DNA of 64,000 bases from the NCBI RefSeq assembly GCF_000931465.1, contig NZ_CP010892.1, positions 6,657,388 through 6,721,387 on the forward strand. The letters run 5' to 3'. Both the position numbers and the translations under genes were made by a program. Origin of the DNA: Pseudomonas sp. MRSN 12121 (GTDB lineage Bacteria > Pseudomonadota > Gammaproteobacteria > Pseudomonadales > Pseudomonadaceae). Positions within the stretch are counted from its first letter, which is position 1; each line of letters opens with the position of its first letter. The notes below the pieces were generated by a model that did not search any database, had not been told where the DNA came from, and worked only from the letters and a program-made list of their open reading frames with translations. This document shows positions 23,868 to 31,696 of this stretch, in pieces.

Positions 23868-24224
23868 ATGACTGACTCCCTGACTCCGACCCAGGTTTTC
23901 AAATGCCTGGCTGACGAAAACCGCATCCGGATGATGCTGTTGATCGCTCGCGAGGAAGAGCTCTGCGTCTGCGAACTGACCTGTGCCCTGGATGAAAGCC
24001 AACCGAAGGTGTCTCGCCACCTGGCTCAGCTGCGTACCTGTGGGCTACTGGAAGACCGCCGGCAAGGCCAGTGGGTGTACTACCGACTGCATCCAAAACT
24101 GCCCGCCTGGGTACGCGAGATTCTCGTAACGACGCTTGAGGCCAACCGCCAGTGGTTGAGCACGAGCTCCAAGCGACTGGACACCATGGGCGACCGCCCC
24201 GAGCGCGTTGCTGCCTGCTGCTGA
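23868..24224 (+). CDS. arsR: ArsR arsenite-responsive repressor
   Basis: This 118-residue ArsR/SmtB winged-helix repressor carries the metalloid site ELCVCELTCAL (Cys near 33 and 35, with a further Cys at about 39) in the recognition-helix region, as in the E. coli R773-type ArsR. Helix-turn-helix residues SQPKVSRHLAQLR follow. It ends with a Cys-Cys pair. It presumably binds the palindrome over the -10 at 23408-23429 and releases it on As(III) binding. Confidence 0.93.
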   Translation: MTDSLTPTQVFKCLADENRIRMMLLIAREEELCVCELTCALDESQPKVSRHLAQLRTCGLLEDRRQGQWVYYRLHPKLPAWVREILVTTLEANRQWLSTSSKRLDTMGDRPERVAACC

Positions 24225-24243
24225 AGACTGCCGAGAAGATCCG

Positions 24244-24714
24244 ATGAAAGTTCTGTTCCTCTGCACCGCCAATAGCTGCCGAAGCATCTTGTCTGAGGCT
24301 GTCTTCAATCACTTGGCCCCAGCCGGCATGAAGGCATACAGCGCCGGTAGCCAACCCAAGGGGGAAGTGAATCCGCTGTCCATCACAGCCCTGCAGCGCG
24401 CCGGTATCGCCACTAATGGCCTGAGCAGCAAGTCCACCGATTCACATGCCGACCTGGCACCGGACTTTGTCATCACCGTTTGCGACAAGGCAGCCGGCGA
24501 GGCGTGCCCCGTGTTCTTCGGGCCCGCTGTGAAGGCCCATTGGGGACTTGCCGACCCGTCCGATCTGCAGGGTAGCGAGGAAGAGATGGATGCTGCCTTC
24601 GATGACACGCTCGGGCACATCAAACGACGCATTTCTGCGCTTCTCGCACTGCCCTTTGAACAACTCGATGCCGCCCAGCTCAAGGCAGAACTGGCACGCA
24701 TCGGCACTCTCTGA
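24244..24714 (+). CDS. arsC: ArsC thioredoxin-coupled arsenate reductase (second copy)
   Basis: This 156-residue LMW-phosphatase-type arsenate reductase has the P-loop FLCTANSCRSILSEA (Cys8-X5-Arg), YSAGSQPKGEVNP, and the redox pair in ITVCDKAAGEACPVF (two Cys spaced to form the relay disulfide). This arrangement is typical of thioredoxin-dependent ArsC. It differs from the first copy at 23446, so the two are divergent paralogues rather than a recent duplication. Confidence 0.92.
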   Translation: MKVLFLCTANSCRSILSEAVFNHLAPAGMKAYSAGSQPKGEVNPLSITALQRAGIATNGLSSKSTDSHADLAPDFVITVCDKAAGEACPVFFGPAVKAHWGLADPSDLQGSEEEMDAAFDDTLGHIKRRISALLALPFEQLDAAQLKAELARIGTL

Positions 24715-24731
24715 AGCTACGGAGACCCATC

Positions 24732-25793
24732 ATGAGCAAGAGTCGTCTTACTTTCCTGGATCGCTACCTGACGATCTGGATCTTTCTCGCCATGGGGCTT
24801 GGTATAGCGCTCGGTAGTTTCTTCCAGGGGCTGCCGGCTTGGCTGAACGGCCTGTCAGTAGGCTCGACCAATATCCCCATCGCCATTGGCCTGATCGTCA
24901 TGATGTATCCGCCATTGGCGAAGGTGAAATACGAGGAGCTGCCGCAAGTCTTCAAGGACAAACGCATCCTCGCCTTGTCACTGATTCAGAACTGGGTGAT
25001 CGGCCCGGTACTGATGTTCGTGTTGGCCGTGGTGTTCCTCTCCGATAAGCCTGAGTACATGACGGGGCTGATCCTCATAGGCTTGGCGCGCTGCATCGCC
25101 ATGGTGCTGGTGTGGAACCAGATCGCGGGCGGTAATAACCAGTACGTTGCGGGCCTGGTCGCCTTCAACAGCATCTTCCAGATTTTGTTCTTCAGCGTGT
25201 ACGCCTGGATCTTCCTGGGCGTGTTGCCGCCCCTGTTCGGGCTGGAAGGCAGCGTCATTGAAACGAGCTTCGTCGATATCGCGCAGTCAGTACTGATCTA
25301 CCTGGGCGTTCCGTTCCTGGCCGGCTTCCTGACCCGCAAAATCCTGATCAACCGCAAGGGTGCAGCCTGGTACCAAGATCGCTTCATTCCGAAGATCAGC
25401 CCGCTGACGCTGGTAGCTCTGCTGCTGACCATCGTTGCGATGTTCAGCCTCAAGGGCGACATGGTGCTGCAGCTGCCGCTGGACGTACTGCGTATCGCCA
25501 TCCCGCTGACCATCTATTTCGTGGTGATGTTCTTCATCAGCTTCTGGATGGGCAAGCTGCTGGAGGCCGACTACCCACGTACCACCGCGCTGGCATTCAC
25601 CGCCGCGAGCAACAACTTCGAACTCGCCATTGCCGTGGCCATCGCCACCTTCGGCCTAGCCTCCCCCGTCGCCTTTGCGACCGTGATCGGGCCGCTGGTT
25701 GAAGTACCTGTACTGATCTCTCTGGTCGGCGTTGCCTGGTGGCTCAAGCGTCGCTGGTTCGATCAAGCCTCTGGCGCCCTTTCCCAGGAGTGA
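24732..25793 (+). CDS. acr3: Acr3 arsenite permease
   Basis: This 353-residue protein has ten predicted membrane helices. The TM4 segment GLARCIAMVLVWNQ contains the cysteine essential for arsenite transport, and TM9 carries AASNNFELAIAVAIATFG, both hallmarks of the Acr3 family. It exports As(III) using the proton gradient and can be assisted by ArsA. It follows arsC by 17 bp. Confidence 0.96.
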   Translation: MSKSRLTFLDRYLTIWIFLAMGLGIALGSFFQGLPAWLNGLSVGSTNIPIAIGLIVMMYPPLAKVKYEELPQVFKDKRILALSLIQNWVIGPVLMFVLAVVFLSDKPEYMTGLILIGLARCIAMVLVWNQIAGGNNQYVAGLVAFNSIFQILFFSVYAWIFLGVLPPLFGLEGSVIETSFVDIAQSVLIYLGVPFLAGFLTRKILINRKGAAWYQDRFIPKISPLTLVALLLTIVAMFSLKGDMVLQLPLDVLRIAIPLTIYFVVMFFISFWMGKLLEADYPRTTALAFTAASNNFELAIAVAIATFGLASPVAFATVIGPLVEVPVLISLVGVAWWLKRRWFDQASGALSQE

Positions 25794-25797
25794 AATC

Positions 25798-26514
25798 ATG
25801 ACCAATGACCATATCCCCAATATCGACAGCGAACTGATCGATCTGCCGTCCCCGGACAAACTGGCTATCGAACAGAAATCGACTCACAAACCGCGCATCC
25901 TCCTGCTGTACGGATCGACTCGCGAACGCTCCTTCAGCCGTTTGCTCACCGAGGAGGCCGCTCGCTTGCTAGAGCACTTCGGAGCCGAGACGCGGATTTT
26001 CAATCCGTCAGGTCTGCCCCTTCCGGATGACGTGTCCGATGACCATCCCATGGTCAAAGAACTGCGTGACCTGGTGCTCTGGTCGGAAGGCATGGTCTGG
26101 TGCTCGCCGGAGCGCCACGGCGCCATGACAGGCGTGTTCAAGTCGCAGATCGACTGGATTCCGCTGAGCATGGGCGCCGTGCACCCCACTCAGGGTAAGA
26201 CCCTGGCGGTAATGCAGGTCTGCGGCGGTTCGCAGTCGTTCAACGCCGTTAACCAGATGCGCGTGCTCGGCCGCTGGATGCGCATGTTCACTATCCCCAA
26301 CCAGTCCTCCGTGCCCAAGGCCTACCTGGAATTCGACGAGGCAGGTCGCATGAAGCCTTCTCCGTTCTACGACCGAGTCGTCGACGTGATGGAGGAACTG
26401 GTGAAGTTCACCCTGCTACTGCGTGATCGCGCCGACTACCTGGTCGACCGCTACTCCGAGCGCAAGGAGTCGGCGGAAGAGCTATCCAAACGTGTCAATC
26501 AACGATCCATCTGA
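25798..26514 (+). CDS. arsH: ArsH NADPH-dependent FMN oxidoreductase
   Basis: This 238-residue flavodoxin-like protein has the FMN-binding LLLYGSTRERSFSRLL (about 36-51) and the ArsH-specific WCSPERHGAMTGVFKSQIDW. ArsH oxidises trivalent methyl- and aromatic arsenicals to less toxic pentavalent forms. ATG 25798 follows the acr3 stop by 4 bp. Confidence 0.95.
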   Translation: MTNDHIPNIDSELIDLPSPDKLAIEQKSTHKPRILLLYGSTRERSFSRLLTEEAARLLEHFGAETRIFNPSGLPLPDDVSDDHPMVKELRDLVLWSEGMVWCSPERHGAMTGVFKSQIDWIPLSMGAVHPTQGKTLAVMQVCGGSQSFNAVNQMRVLGRWMRMFTIPNQSSVPKAYLEFDEAGRMKPSPFYDRVVDVMEELVKFTLLLRDRADYLVDRYSERKESAEELSKRVNQRSI

Positions 26515-26526
26515 GGCTTTCTGAAC

Positions 26527-27042
26527 GTGCAATCGCATCCGTATTCCGTTCTTACCGCGTCCGATCTGAGCGGCCAACTGATCTTCACTCCGTGCCCCGG
26601 CACCAAGGACACGTCGGTGTCCGAGGCGCTAGCCACGCTTCGCGATGCCGGCGCGGTGGCTCTGGTGACCCTGATGCCAGAAGACGAACTGCTGCAGAAC
26701 GAAGTCGATCTACTTCCCGAGGAATGCCAACTGCAAGGGATCGAATGGTTCCACTTGCCAGTGGAGGATGACCAGGCGCCCGGTGAAGCTTTCTCCACTG
26801 CGTGGGAAACCAATCGAGATCGCCTCAAGGAGCTGGTCAATGGCGGCCAGAAGATCGCCATCCACTGCAAGGGCGGCTCTGGTCGCACAGGCCTGATCGC
26901 AGCCCAACTGTTGATCGAGTGCGGCATGCCCATGCGAGAAGCCGTAGCCCAGGTACAAGCCCTTCGTCCCCGTGCGATTCAGCACCCTGCACACATTAAC
27001 TACATCAGCCAGTTCGACAAAAAATCGCCGAACGCTCGCTAA
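26527..27042 (+). CDS. Dual-specificity phosphatase-like protein in ars operon
   Basis: This 171-residue protein-tyrosine/dual-specificity phosphatase fold has the P-loop HCKGGSGRTG (about 117-126; C-X5-R present). It starts with GTG 26527. Genes of this kind recur between arsH and the gapdh-arsJ pair in pseudomonad ars islands. Its substrate is unknown; roles could include acting on phosphorylated or arsenylated metabolites. Its conserved catalytic Cys and Arg suggest it is active. Confidence 0.85.
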   Translation: MQSHPYSVLTASDLSGQLIFTPCPGTKDTSVSEALATLRDAGAVALVTLMPEDELLQNEVDLLPEECQLQGIEWFHLPVEDDQAPGEAFSTAWETNRDRLKELVNGGQKIAIHCKGGSGRTGLIAAQLLIECGMPMREAVAQVQALRPRAIQHPAHINYISQFDKKSPNAR

Positions 27043-27062
27043 CCGCACTCGAGAACAAAAAC

Positions 27063-28067
27063 ATGGCCATCAAAGTAGGCATCAATGGTTTCGGACGTAT
27101 CGGTCGCCTGGCGCTGCGCGCGGCATGGAACTGGCCGGAGTTTGAGTTCGTACAGATCAATGACCCGGCTGGCGATGCTGCGACGCACGCCCACCTGATC
27201 AACTTCGACTCGGTTCACGGTCGTTGGCATCACGAAGCGAGCTCCGACGGTGACTCGGTGGTTATTGGTGGTAAGCGCATCAAGATCACGGCGAACAAAG
27301 CCATCGCTGACACTGACTGGTCGGGCTGCGATCTGGTCATCGAGGCCAGTGGCAAGATGAAGACCGTTGCCGTGCTGCAGACCTACCTGGATCAAGGTGT
27401 GAAGCGTGTTGTCGTGAGTGCGCCGGTAAAGGAAAAAGGTGCGCTGAACGTCGTAATGGGCGTCAACCAACACCTGTTCGACCCGGCTCAGCATCGCATC
27501 GTGACGGCAGCCTCCTGCACCACCAACTGCCTCGCGCCGGTGGTGAAGGTGATCCACGAAAACCTTGGTATTCGCCACGGTTCGATCACCACCATCCACG
27601 ACCTGACCAACACCCAGAGCATCCTGGATCAGCCACACAAGGATCTGCGTCGTGCTCGTGCGTCAGGTATGAGCCTGATCCCTACCACCACTGGCTCTGC
27701 CACCGCCATCGCGGAGATTTTCCCGGAGCTGCGCGGCCGACTGAATGGCCACGCCGTTCGCGTCCCGCTGGCAAATGCTTCGCTGACCGACTGCGTCTTC
27801 GAAGTCGAGCGGCAGACCAGCGCGGACGAGGTCAACCAGTTGCTCAAGCGCGCCGCCGAGAATGAGCTGAAGGACATCCTTGGCTACGAGGAGCGCCCAC
27901 TGGTTTCCATCGACTATCGCACCGACCCGCGCTCCTCGATCATCGATGCGCTCTCGACCATGGTTGTGAACGGTACACAGGTGAAGCTGTATGCCTGGTA
28001 CGACAACGAATGGGGCTACGCCAACCGCACTGTCGAACTGGCGAAGCTGGTCGGCCTGGCTGGCTGA
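27063..28067 (+). CDS. Glyceraldehyde-3-phosphate dehydrogenase of the ArsJ pathway
   Basis: This 334-residue type I GAPDH has the NAD-binding start IKVGINGFGRIGRLALRAAW, the active site ASCTTNC (Cys near 154) and a late WYDNEWGYANR. In arsenic islands this paralogue uses arsenate in place of phosphate to make unstable 1-arseno-3-phosphoglycerate, which ArsJ exports. The adjacency to arsJ (17 bp) supports this role over central glycolysis. Confidence 0.95.
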   Translation: MAIKVGINGFGRIGRLALRAAWNWPEFEFVQINDPAGDAATHAHLINFDSVHGRWHHEASSDGDSVVIGGKRIKITANKAIADTDWSGCDLVIEASGKMKTVAVLQTYLDQGVKRVVVSAPVKEKGALNVVMGVNQHLFDPAQHRIVTAASCTTNCLAPVVKVIHENLGIRHGSITTIHDLTNTQSILDQPHKDLRRARASGMSLIPTTTGSATAIAEIFPELRGRLNGHAVRVPLANASLTDCVFEVERQTSADEVNQLLKRAAENELKDILGYEERPLVSIDYRTDPRSSIIDALSTMVVNGTQVKLYAWYDNEWGYANRTVELAKLVGLAG

Positions 28068-28084
28068 AGGAGCGGGGCCCGATC

Positions 28085-29317
28085 ATGAAGGCGCTATCGT
28101 CGCTCTCACCAGAAGTTCGCCAGTACCTGCTGGTAACGGGCAACTACTGGGCTTTCACGCTCACCGATGGCGCCTTGCGCATGCTGGTGGTACTCCACTT
28201 CCATTCTTTGGGGTACTCGCCGCTACAGATCGCAGCCCTGTTCCTGTTCTATGAGTTCTTCGGTGTCGTCACCAATCTGGTTGGCGGTTACCTGGGGGCG
28301 CGGGTGGGACTGAACCGCACCATGAACATCGGACTCGCCATGCAGGTCGTGGCGCTGCTGATGCTCACCGTGCCGTCTGCCTTGCTCACGATACCGTGGG
28401 TTATGGGAGCCCAAGCGCTATCCGGCATCGCCAAGGATCTCAACAAGATGAGCGCCAAGAGCTCGATCAAGCTCCTGGTGCCAGATGCTCAGCAAGGCAA
28501 GCTCTACAAGTGGGTGGCGATCCTTACAGGCTCGAAGAATGCGCTCAAAGGCGTGGGCTTCTTCCTGGGTGGCGCGCTGCTGGCCTTGCTCGGCTTCAAA
28601 GGCGCCGTGCTGGCCATGGCCGTGGTGCTAGCCCTCATCTGGGTCGGCAGCATGCTGTCGCTGAAAAAAGACCTGGGCAAAGCCAAGGCCAAGCCCAAGT
28701 TCCGCGACATGCTCTCCAAAAGCCGAGCAATCAACATTCTCTCTGCTGCACGGATGTTCCTGTTCGGTGCTCGGGATGTCTGGTTCGTCGTCGCGCTCCC
28801 GGTCTATTTGAGCGAGACGCTGAGTTGGGACTTCTGGCTGGTCGGAGGTTTCCTTGCCGCGTGGGTGATCGGCTACGGCATCGTCCAATCCTTCGCGCCG
28901 GCATTGACCGGCAAGAAGCGAGGTCACGTCCCCGACGGTCGCGCTGCCTTCATCTGGGCGCTGATACTTGCGGTGCTGCCGGCCGCCATCGCCCTTGGTC
29001 TGGATATGAACCTCTCTGCTCAGATCGTGCTCCTGGGTGGGCTGATGCTGTTCGGGGCGCTCTTTGCCGTGAATTCCTCGCTGCACAGCTATCTGATTGT
29101 CTCGTACGCCAAGGAGGACGGCGTATCGCTGGACGTGGGGTTCTACTACATGTCCAACGCCATGGGACGCCTAATCGGCACGGTGCTTTCCGGGTGGGTA
29201 TTCCAGGCCTACGGACTGGTGGCCTGCCTTTGGATCTCTGCGGCATTCGTTCTCCTGGCCGCGCTCATTTCAATCGCCTTGCCCAGACATGCAGAGGTGG
29301 TGACCACCCCGAACTGA
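28085..29317 (+). CDS. arsJ: ArsJ 1-arseno-3-phosphoglycerate exporter (MFS)
   Basis: This 410-residue MFS protein has about 12 hydrophobic helices and an N-terminal YWAFTLTDGALRMLVVLHFH characteristic of ArsJ. It works with the GAPDH to give arsenate resistance without reduction. I chose ATG 28085, preceded by AGGAGCGGGG; the frame extends upstream inside the gapdh gene. Confidence 0.93.
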   Translation: MKALSSLSPEVRQYLLVTGNYWAFTLTDGALRMLVVLHFHSLGYSPLQIAALFLFYEFFGVVTNLVGGYLGARVGLNRTMNIGLAMQVVALLMLTVPSALLTIPWVMGAQALSGIAKDLNKMSAKSSIKLLVPDAQQGKLYKWVAILTGSKNALKGVGFFLGGALLALLGFKGAVLAMAVVLALIWVGSMLSLKKDLGKAKAKPKFRDMLSKSRAINILSAARMFLFGARDVWFVVALPVYLSETLSWDFWLVGGFLAAWVIGYGIVQSFAPALTGKKRGHVPDGRAAFIWALILAVLPAAIALGLDMNLSAQIVLLGGLMLFGALFAVNSSLHSYLIVSYAKEDGVSLDVGFYYMSNAMGRLIGTVLSGWVFQAYGLVACLWISAAFVLLAALISIALPRHAEVVTTPN

Positions 29318-29396
29318 CTAGGGGTGTGAATGCATGAGACTCCTGCCTTCCTGGGCAAGGCAGGCCCGAAGACCTGATGCAATGTGGAGGCACATC

Positions 29397-29834
29397 ATGA
29401 ACAGGTTGATAGGGTTACTACCGCTTCTCGTCTCCGCACTGTGGCTTAGCGCGTGCGACAAACCGAGCGACGCCCACAAACCCGTTGCCGGCATCGAACA
29501 ACCGATTGCCGGCAGCTGGTTCGATGGTCAGTGGCGGGCCGAAGCATCATCCGCATCGAGTCCGCCCCTCCTTACGATCTCTGCAGAGGGGCTGCGCTGG
29601 GGGGACTGCAAGGCCTCTGGCGACGGGCAGGTCAGCATCAATGGAAAGCAGGCAACCTATGCCATCACGAGCGGATTCGACTGCATCAGCAGGGACGCGA
29701 CATTGACTGGCGTGGTGTTAACCCAACGGGGCAATTGCGAGCTTCTGTTGGAAGCGTATGCCTCCGATGTCGAGATTGAGAATGGAGTTCCCGCTATCCG
29801 GAACACCTACCTCAAGAGTGGCTGTACGCCGTAG
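29397..29834 (+). CDS. Small lipoprotein of the ars element
   Basis: A 145-residue protein. The N-terminus MNRLIGLLPLLVSALWLSAC is a lipoprotein signal with lipobox LSAC (Cys20 acylated). The mature part is a small beta-rich domain with three more cysteines (DCKAS, FDCIS, NCELL) and a final SGCTP. An upstream in-frame ATG (29334) would hide the signal sequence. It ends the ars operon; a role in periplasmic arsenic binding or envelope protection is possible but unproven. Confidence 0.7.
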   Translation: MNRLIGLLPLLVSALWLSACDKPSDAHKPVAGIEQPIAGSWFDGQWRAEASSASSPPLLTISAEGLRWGDCKASGDGQVSINGKQATYAITSGFDCISRDATLTGVVLTQRGNCELLLEAYASDVEIENGVPAIRNTYLKSGCTP

Positions 29835-29892
29835 CGGCAAGAGGGCGTAATAAACTTCATGTGCAACTTATCGTCAGGCTGACACGTTCACC

Positions 29893-30654
29893 ATGGCACC
29901 AAACCAGCTTCTGATCGGGAAATCAGCGTTCATCGTCAGGGCGCAGTCTCTGCCCAATGGCTACAACCAGCGCCCTGGCATGACCCTGTTGCTGGCTGAC
30001 GGCGAACCGCTCGAGTTGGAGATCGATGGTTTACCAGCCGCCACCTCGGAGGCTTGGCTGTTGGCACCCGAAATACGTCGCCGTTTCCTGCGCCCGCAGC
30101 CGCATACGAGCATCACCGTCGAGCCAAGCCACCCGTCATATCTTCGAATGTTGCGCTGGGCCCGTAGCAGCCCTGATGCGGCGCTTCGAGTCGACGTACC
30201 AGTTGCCTCTCGCTTCAGGCTGGCCTCCGCAACCACGCAGCAGACCTTCGATGACGCGCTGAATGAGTTGCTTGCTCTGCATGAGCAGCCAGAGATCACA
30301 CCAAGCCCGCGCCTGGAGTATCTGTTGTCACTGGTCGAGGCATCAGGCGAAGACAGCACCGCAGAGCAGATTTGGGGAGCATTCCGGTCTCGCTATTCCA
30401 GTACCCAAGCACACTGCTCCCACTGGCTACAGGAGTCGCTCGGTTTGCCACTGCGCAAATTGCTGCTGTGGCGAAAGCTCCGGCGTGCCCTGGAGGGGCT
30501 CAATGACCCGAATGGAGCCACCGCCGTCGCTCATGAAGCAGGTTTTGCCGACTCAGCCCACCTGTCCCGCATCTGCCTGCGGACTTTCGGGCTTCGCCCT
30601 TCACAGGCGAACAACAACAAAATCCTTCAAGTAAGCTGGCTGCAGGATTGCTGA
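29893..30654 (+). CDS. AraC-type transcriptional regulator
   Basis: A 253-residue protein whose C-terminal half is an AraC-family DNA-binding domain. It contains LGLPLRKLLLWRKLRRALE and the second helix-turn-helix VAHEAGFADSAHLSRICLRTFGLRP (written here in two parts: VAHEAGFADSAHLSRI and CLRTFGLRP). The N-terminal half is probably a ligand-binding cupin-like domain. It likely controls the desaturase-like gene 32 bp downstream. No arsenic-binding cysteine pair is visible. Confidence 0.85.
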   Translation: MAPNQLLIGKSAFIVRAQSLPNGYNQRPGMTLLLADGEPLELEIDGLPAATSEAWLLAPEIRRRFLRPQPHTSITVEPSHPSYLRMLRWARSSPDAALRVDVPVASRFRLASATTQQTFDDALNELLALHEQPEITPSPRLEYLLSLVEASGEDSTAEQIWGAFRSRYSSTQAHCSHWLQESLGLPLRKLLLWRKLRRALEGLNDPNGATAVAHEAGFADSAHLSRICLRTFGLRPSQANNNKILQVSWLQDC

Positions 30655-30686
30655 AACTCTCCCTCACATCTTGAGGGAGGCATTAG

Positions 30687-31502
30687 ATGCCACATCTGGA
30701 CACCTGGGCTGTCAGCGGCCTTCTGGTTTTACTGGGAAGCTTCGAGTTGCTTGCCGGACGCATGCTGAACAGGCGCCAATCCGACGAGCTTGCCGTTGAC
30801 GCGATCAGCCTTGCCCAGTTCGCATTGCTGATTAAACCAGCAGTCATCGCCGGAGCTGCGTTGATCCTGGCCCAACTGGCACCTGGCGCAGCTGGTCAGC
30901 TGGGCTCGCTTCCACTTTGGCAGGCGGTTCTGCTGGTCATAATCCCTGCTGACTTCATGCACTACTGGTACCACCGACTAGGCCACACCATTCCTTTCAT
31001 GTGGCACATGCACCGTACCCACCACACCGCAACGGCAATGAGCATCAGCGTTGCCTACCGGGAGAACTGGCGTTGGTTCTTGTTCATGCCGGACATCTGG
31101 TACGCCGGGGCTCTCGTCTATCTCGGCCTAGGCGAGGCGGTGCTCATCGCTCACCTGATTTTCGGTTGCGCCAACGTATTGGTGCACAGCGCGTTCGCCT
31201 GGGACAAGGTGCTCTACAAATGGCGCTGGCTGGCGCCCGCTACCTGGCTGCTAGAGCGGCTGGTTCAGCTGCCTAGCACGCACCGCGCGCATCACGCCGA
31301 GCTTGATGAGCACGGCAAGCCGCCCCATCACAACTTCGCCCAGTTGCTGTTCATCTGGGACACGCTGTTCGGAACCGCGAACTTCACTCGCGACCGATAC
31401 CCAGAGCGATATGGAATCCCGAATGATCCTGGTGATCCGTGGTGTGCCCAGCTGTGGTGGCCCTTCTGCAGATCGCGGAAAGCAGATAGTGAATACAGGT
31501 GA
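30687..31502 (+). CDS. Sterol desaturase/fatty acid hydroxylase family membrane enzyme
   Basis: This 271-residue integral membrane di-iron enzyme of the fatty-acid hydroxylase superfamily has the His boxes HYWYHRLGH (about 91-99), HMHRTHH (about 106-112) and HRAHH (about 199-203). Several hydrophobic helices surround them. It may modify membrane lipids or hydroxylate a small molecule. Its presence in an arsenic element is unusual and the substrate cannot be told from sequence. Confidence 0.88.
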   Translation: MPHLDTWAVSGLLVLLGSFELLAGRMLNRRQSDELAVDAISLAQFALLIKPAVIAGAALILAQLAPGAAGQLGSLPLWQAVLLVIIPADFMHYWYHRLGHTIPFMWHMHRTHHTATAMSISVAYRENWRWFLFMPDIWYAGALVYLGLGEAVLIAHLIFGCANVLVHSAFAWDKVLYKWRWLAPATWLLERLVQLPSTHRAHHAELDEHGKPPHHNFAQLLFIWDTLFGTANFTRDRYPERYGIPNDPGDPWCAQLWWPFCRSRKADSEYR

Positions 31503-31590
31503 AGCCGGCGACGAGGCGTCCGTAAACGTCCGCTATGGGCCGGTAGCGGCTGCTATCGGCTGCAGCAGGTCGTGGCTACGGTGTGACTGT

Positions 31591-31683
31591 TGTGGCCGCA
31601 TGCAAGCGGTGGTCAGCACGAATGCATATGCTCGGCCAGGAGTTGGTCAGGAGGAATGCAATCGGGTGGCCAAGTCAGTGCAA
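31591..31683 (-). repeat. Right-end repeat array of the arsenic element
   Basis: Four inverted-orientation copies of the end motif: 31591-31605, 31611-31627, 31645-31661 and 31668-31683. Read on the minus strand from the end they are TTGCACTGACTTGGCC, TTGCATTCCTCCTGACC, ATGCATTCGTGCTGACC and a partial TTGCATGCGGCCACA. They match the left array in reverse orientation. Confidence 0.8.
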
Positions 31684-31696
31684 TTGCGCAGGTGAC

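Larger units (their letters stand above)
15833..31690 (+). mobile_element. Arsenic-resistance element with IS21-like ends, no transposase
   Basis: The element is 15,858 bp inserted in the gajA-like gene and flanked by a direct repeat GGTGAC (15827-15832 and 31691-31696). The ends are TGCGAAATTGCATC... on the left and the complement of TGCGCAATTGCACT... on the right, giving TG...CA termini. Each end carries a series of about 17-bp motifs (TTGCATnnnnnnTGACC). Short multiple end repeats with TG...CA ends and a 4-8 bp duplication resemble the IS21 family, but no istA/istB or other transposase gene lies inside. The ends may have been acted on in trans. Confidence 0.85.

Noticed and set aside
31583..31696. 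Annotated start of the OLD nuclease inside the arsenic element
   Set aside because: These 38 codons are element-end sequence joined by chance. The native start with a strong ribosome-binding site is at 15743.
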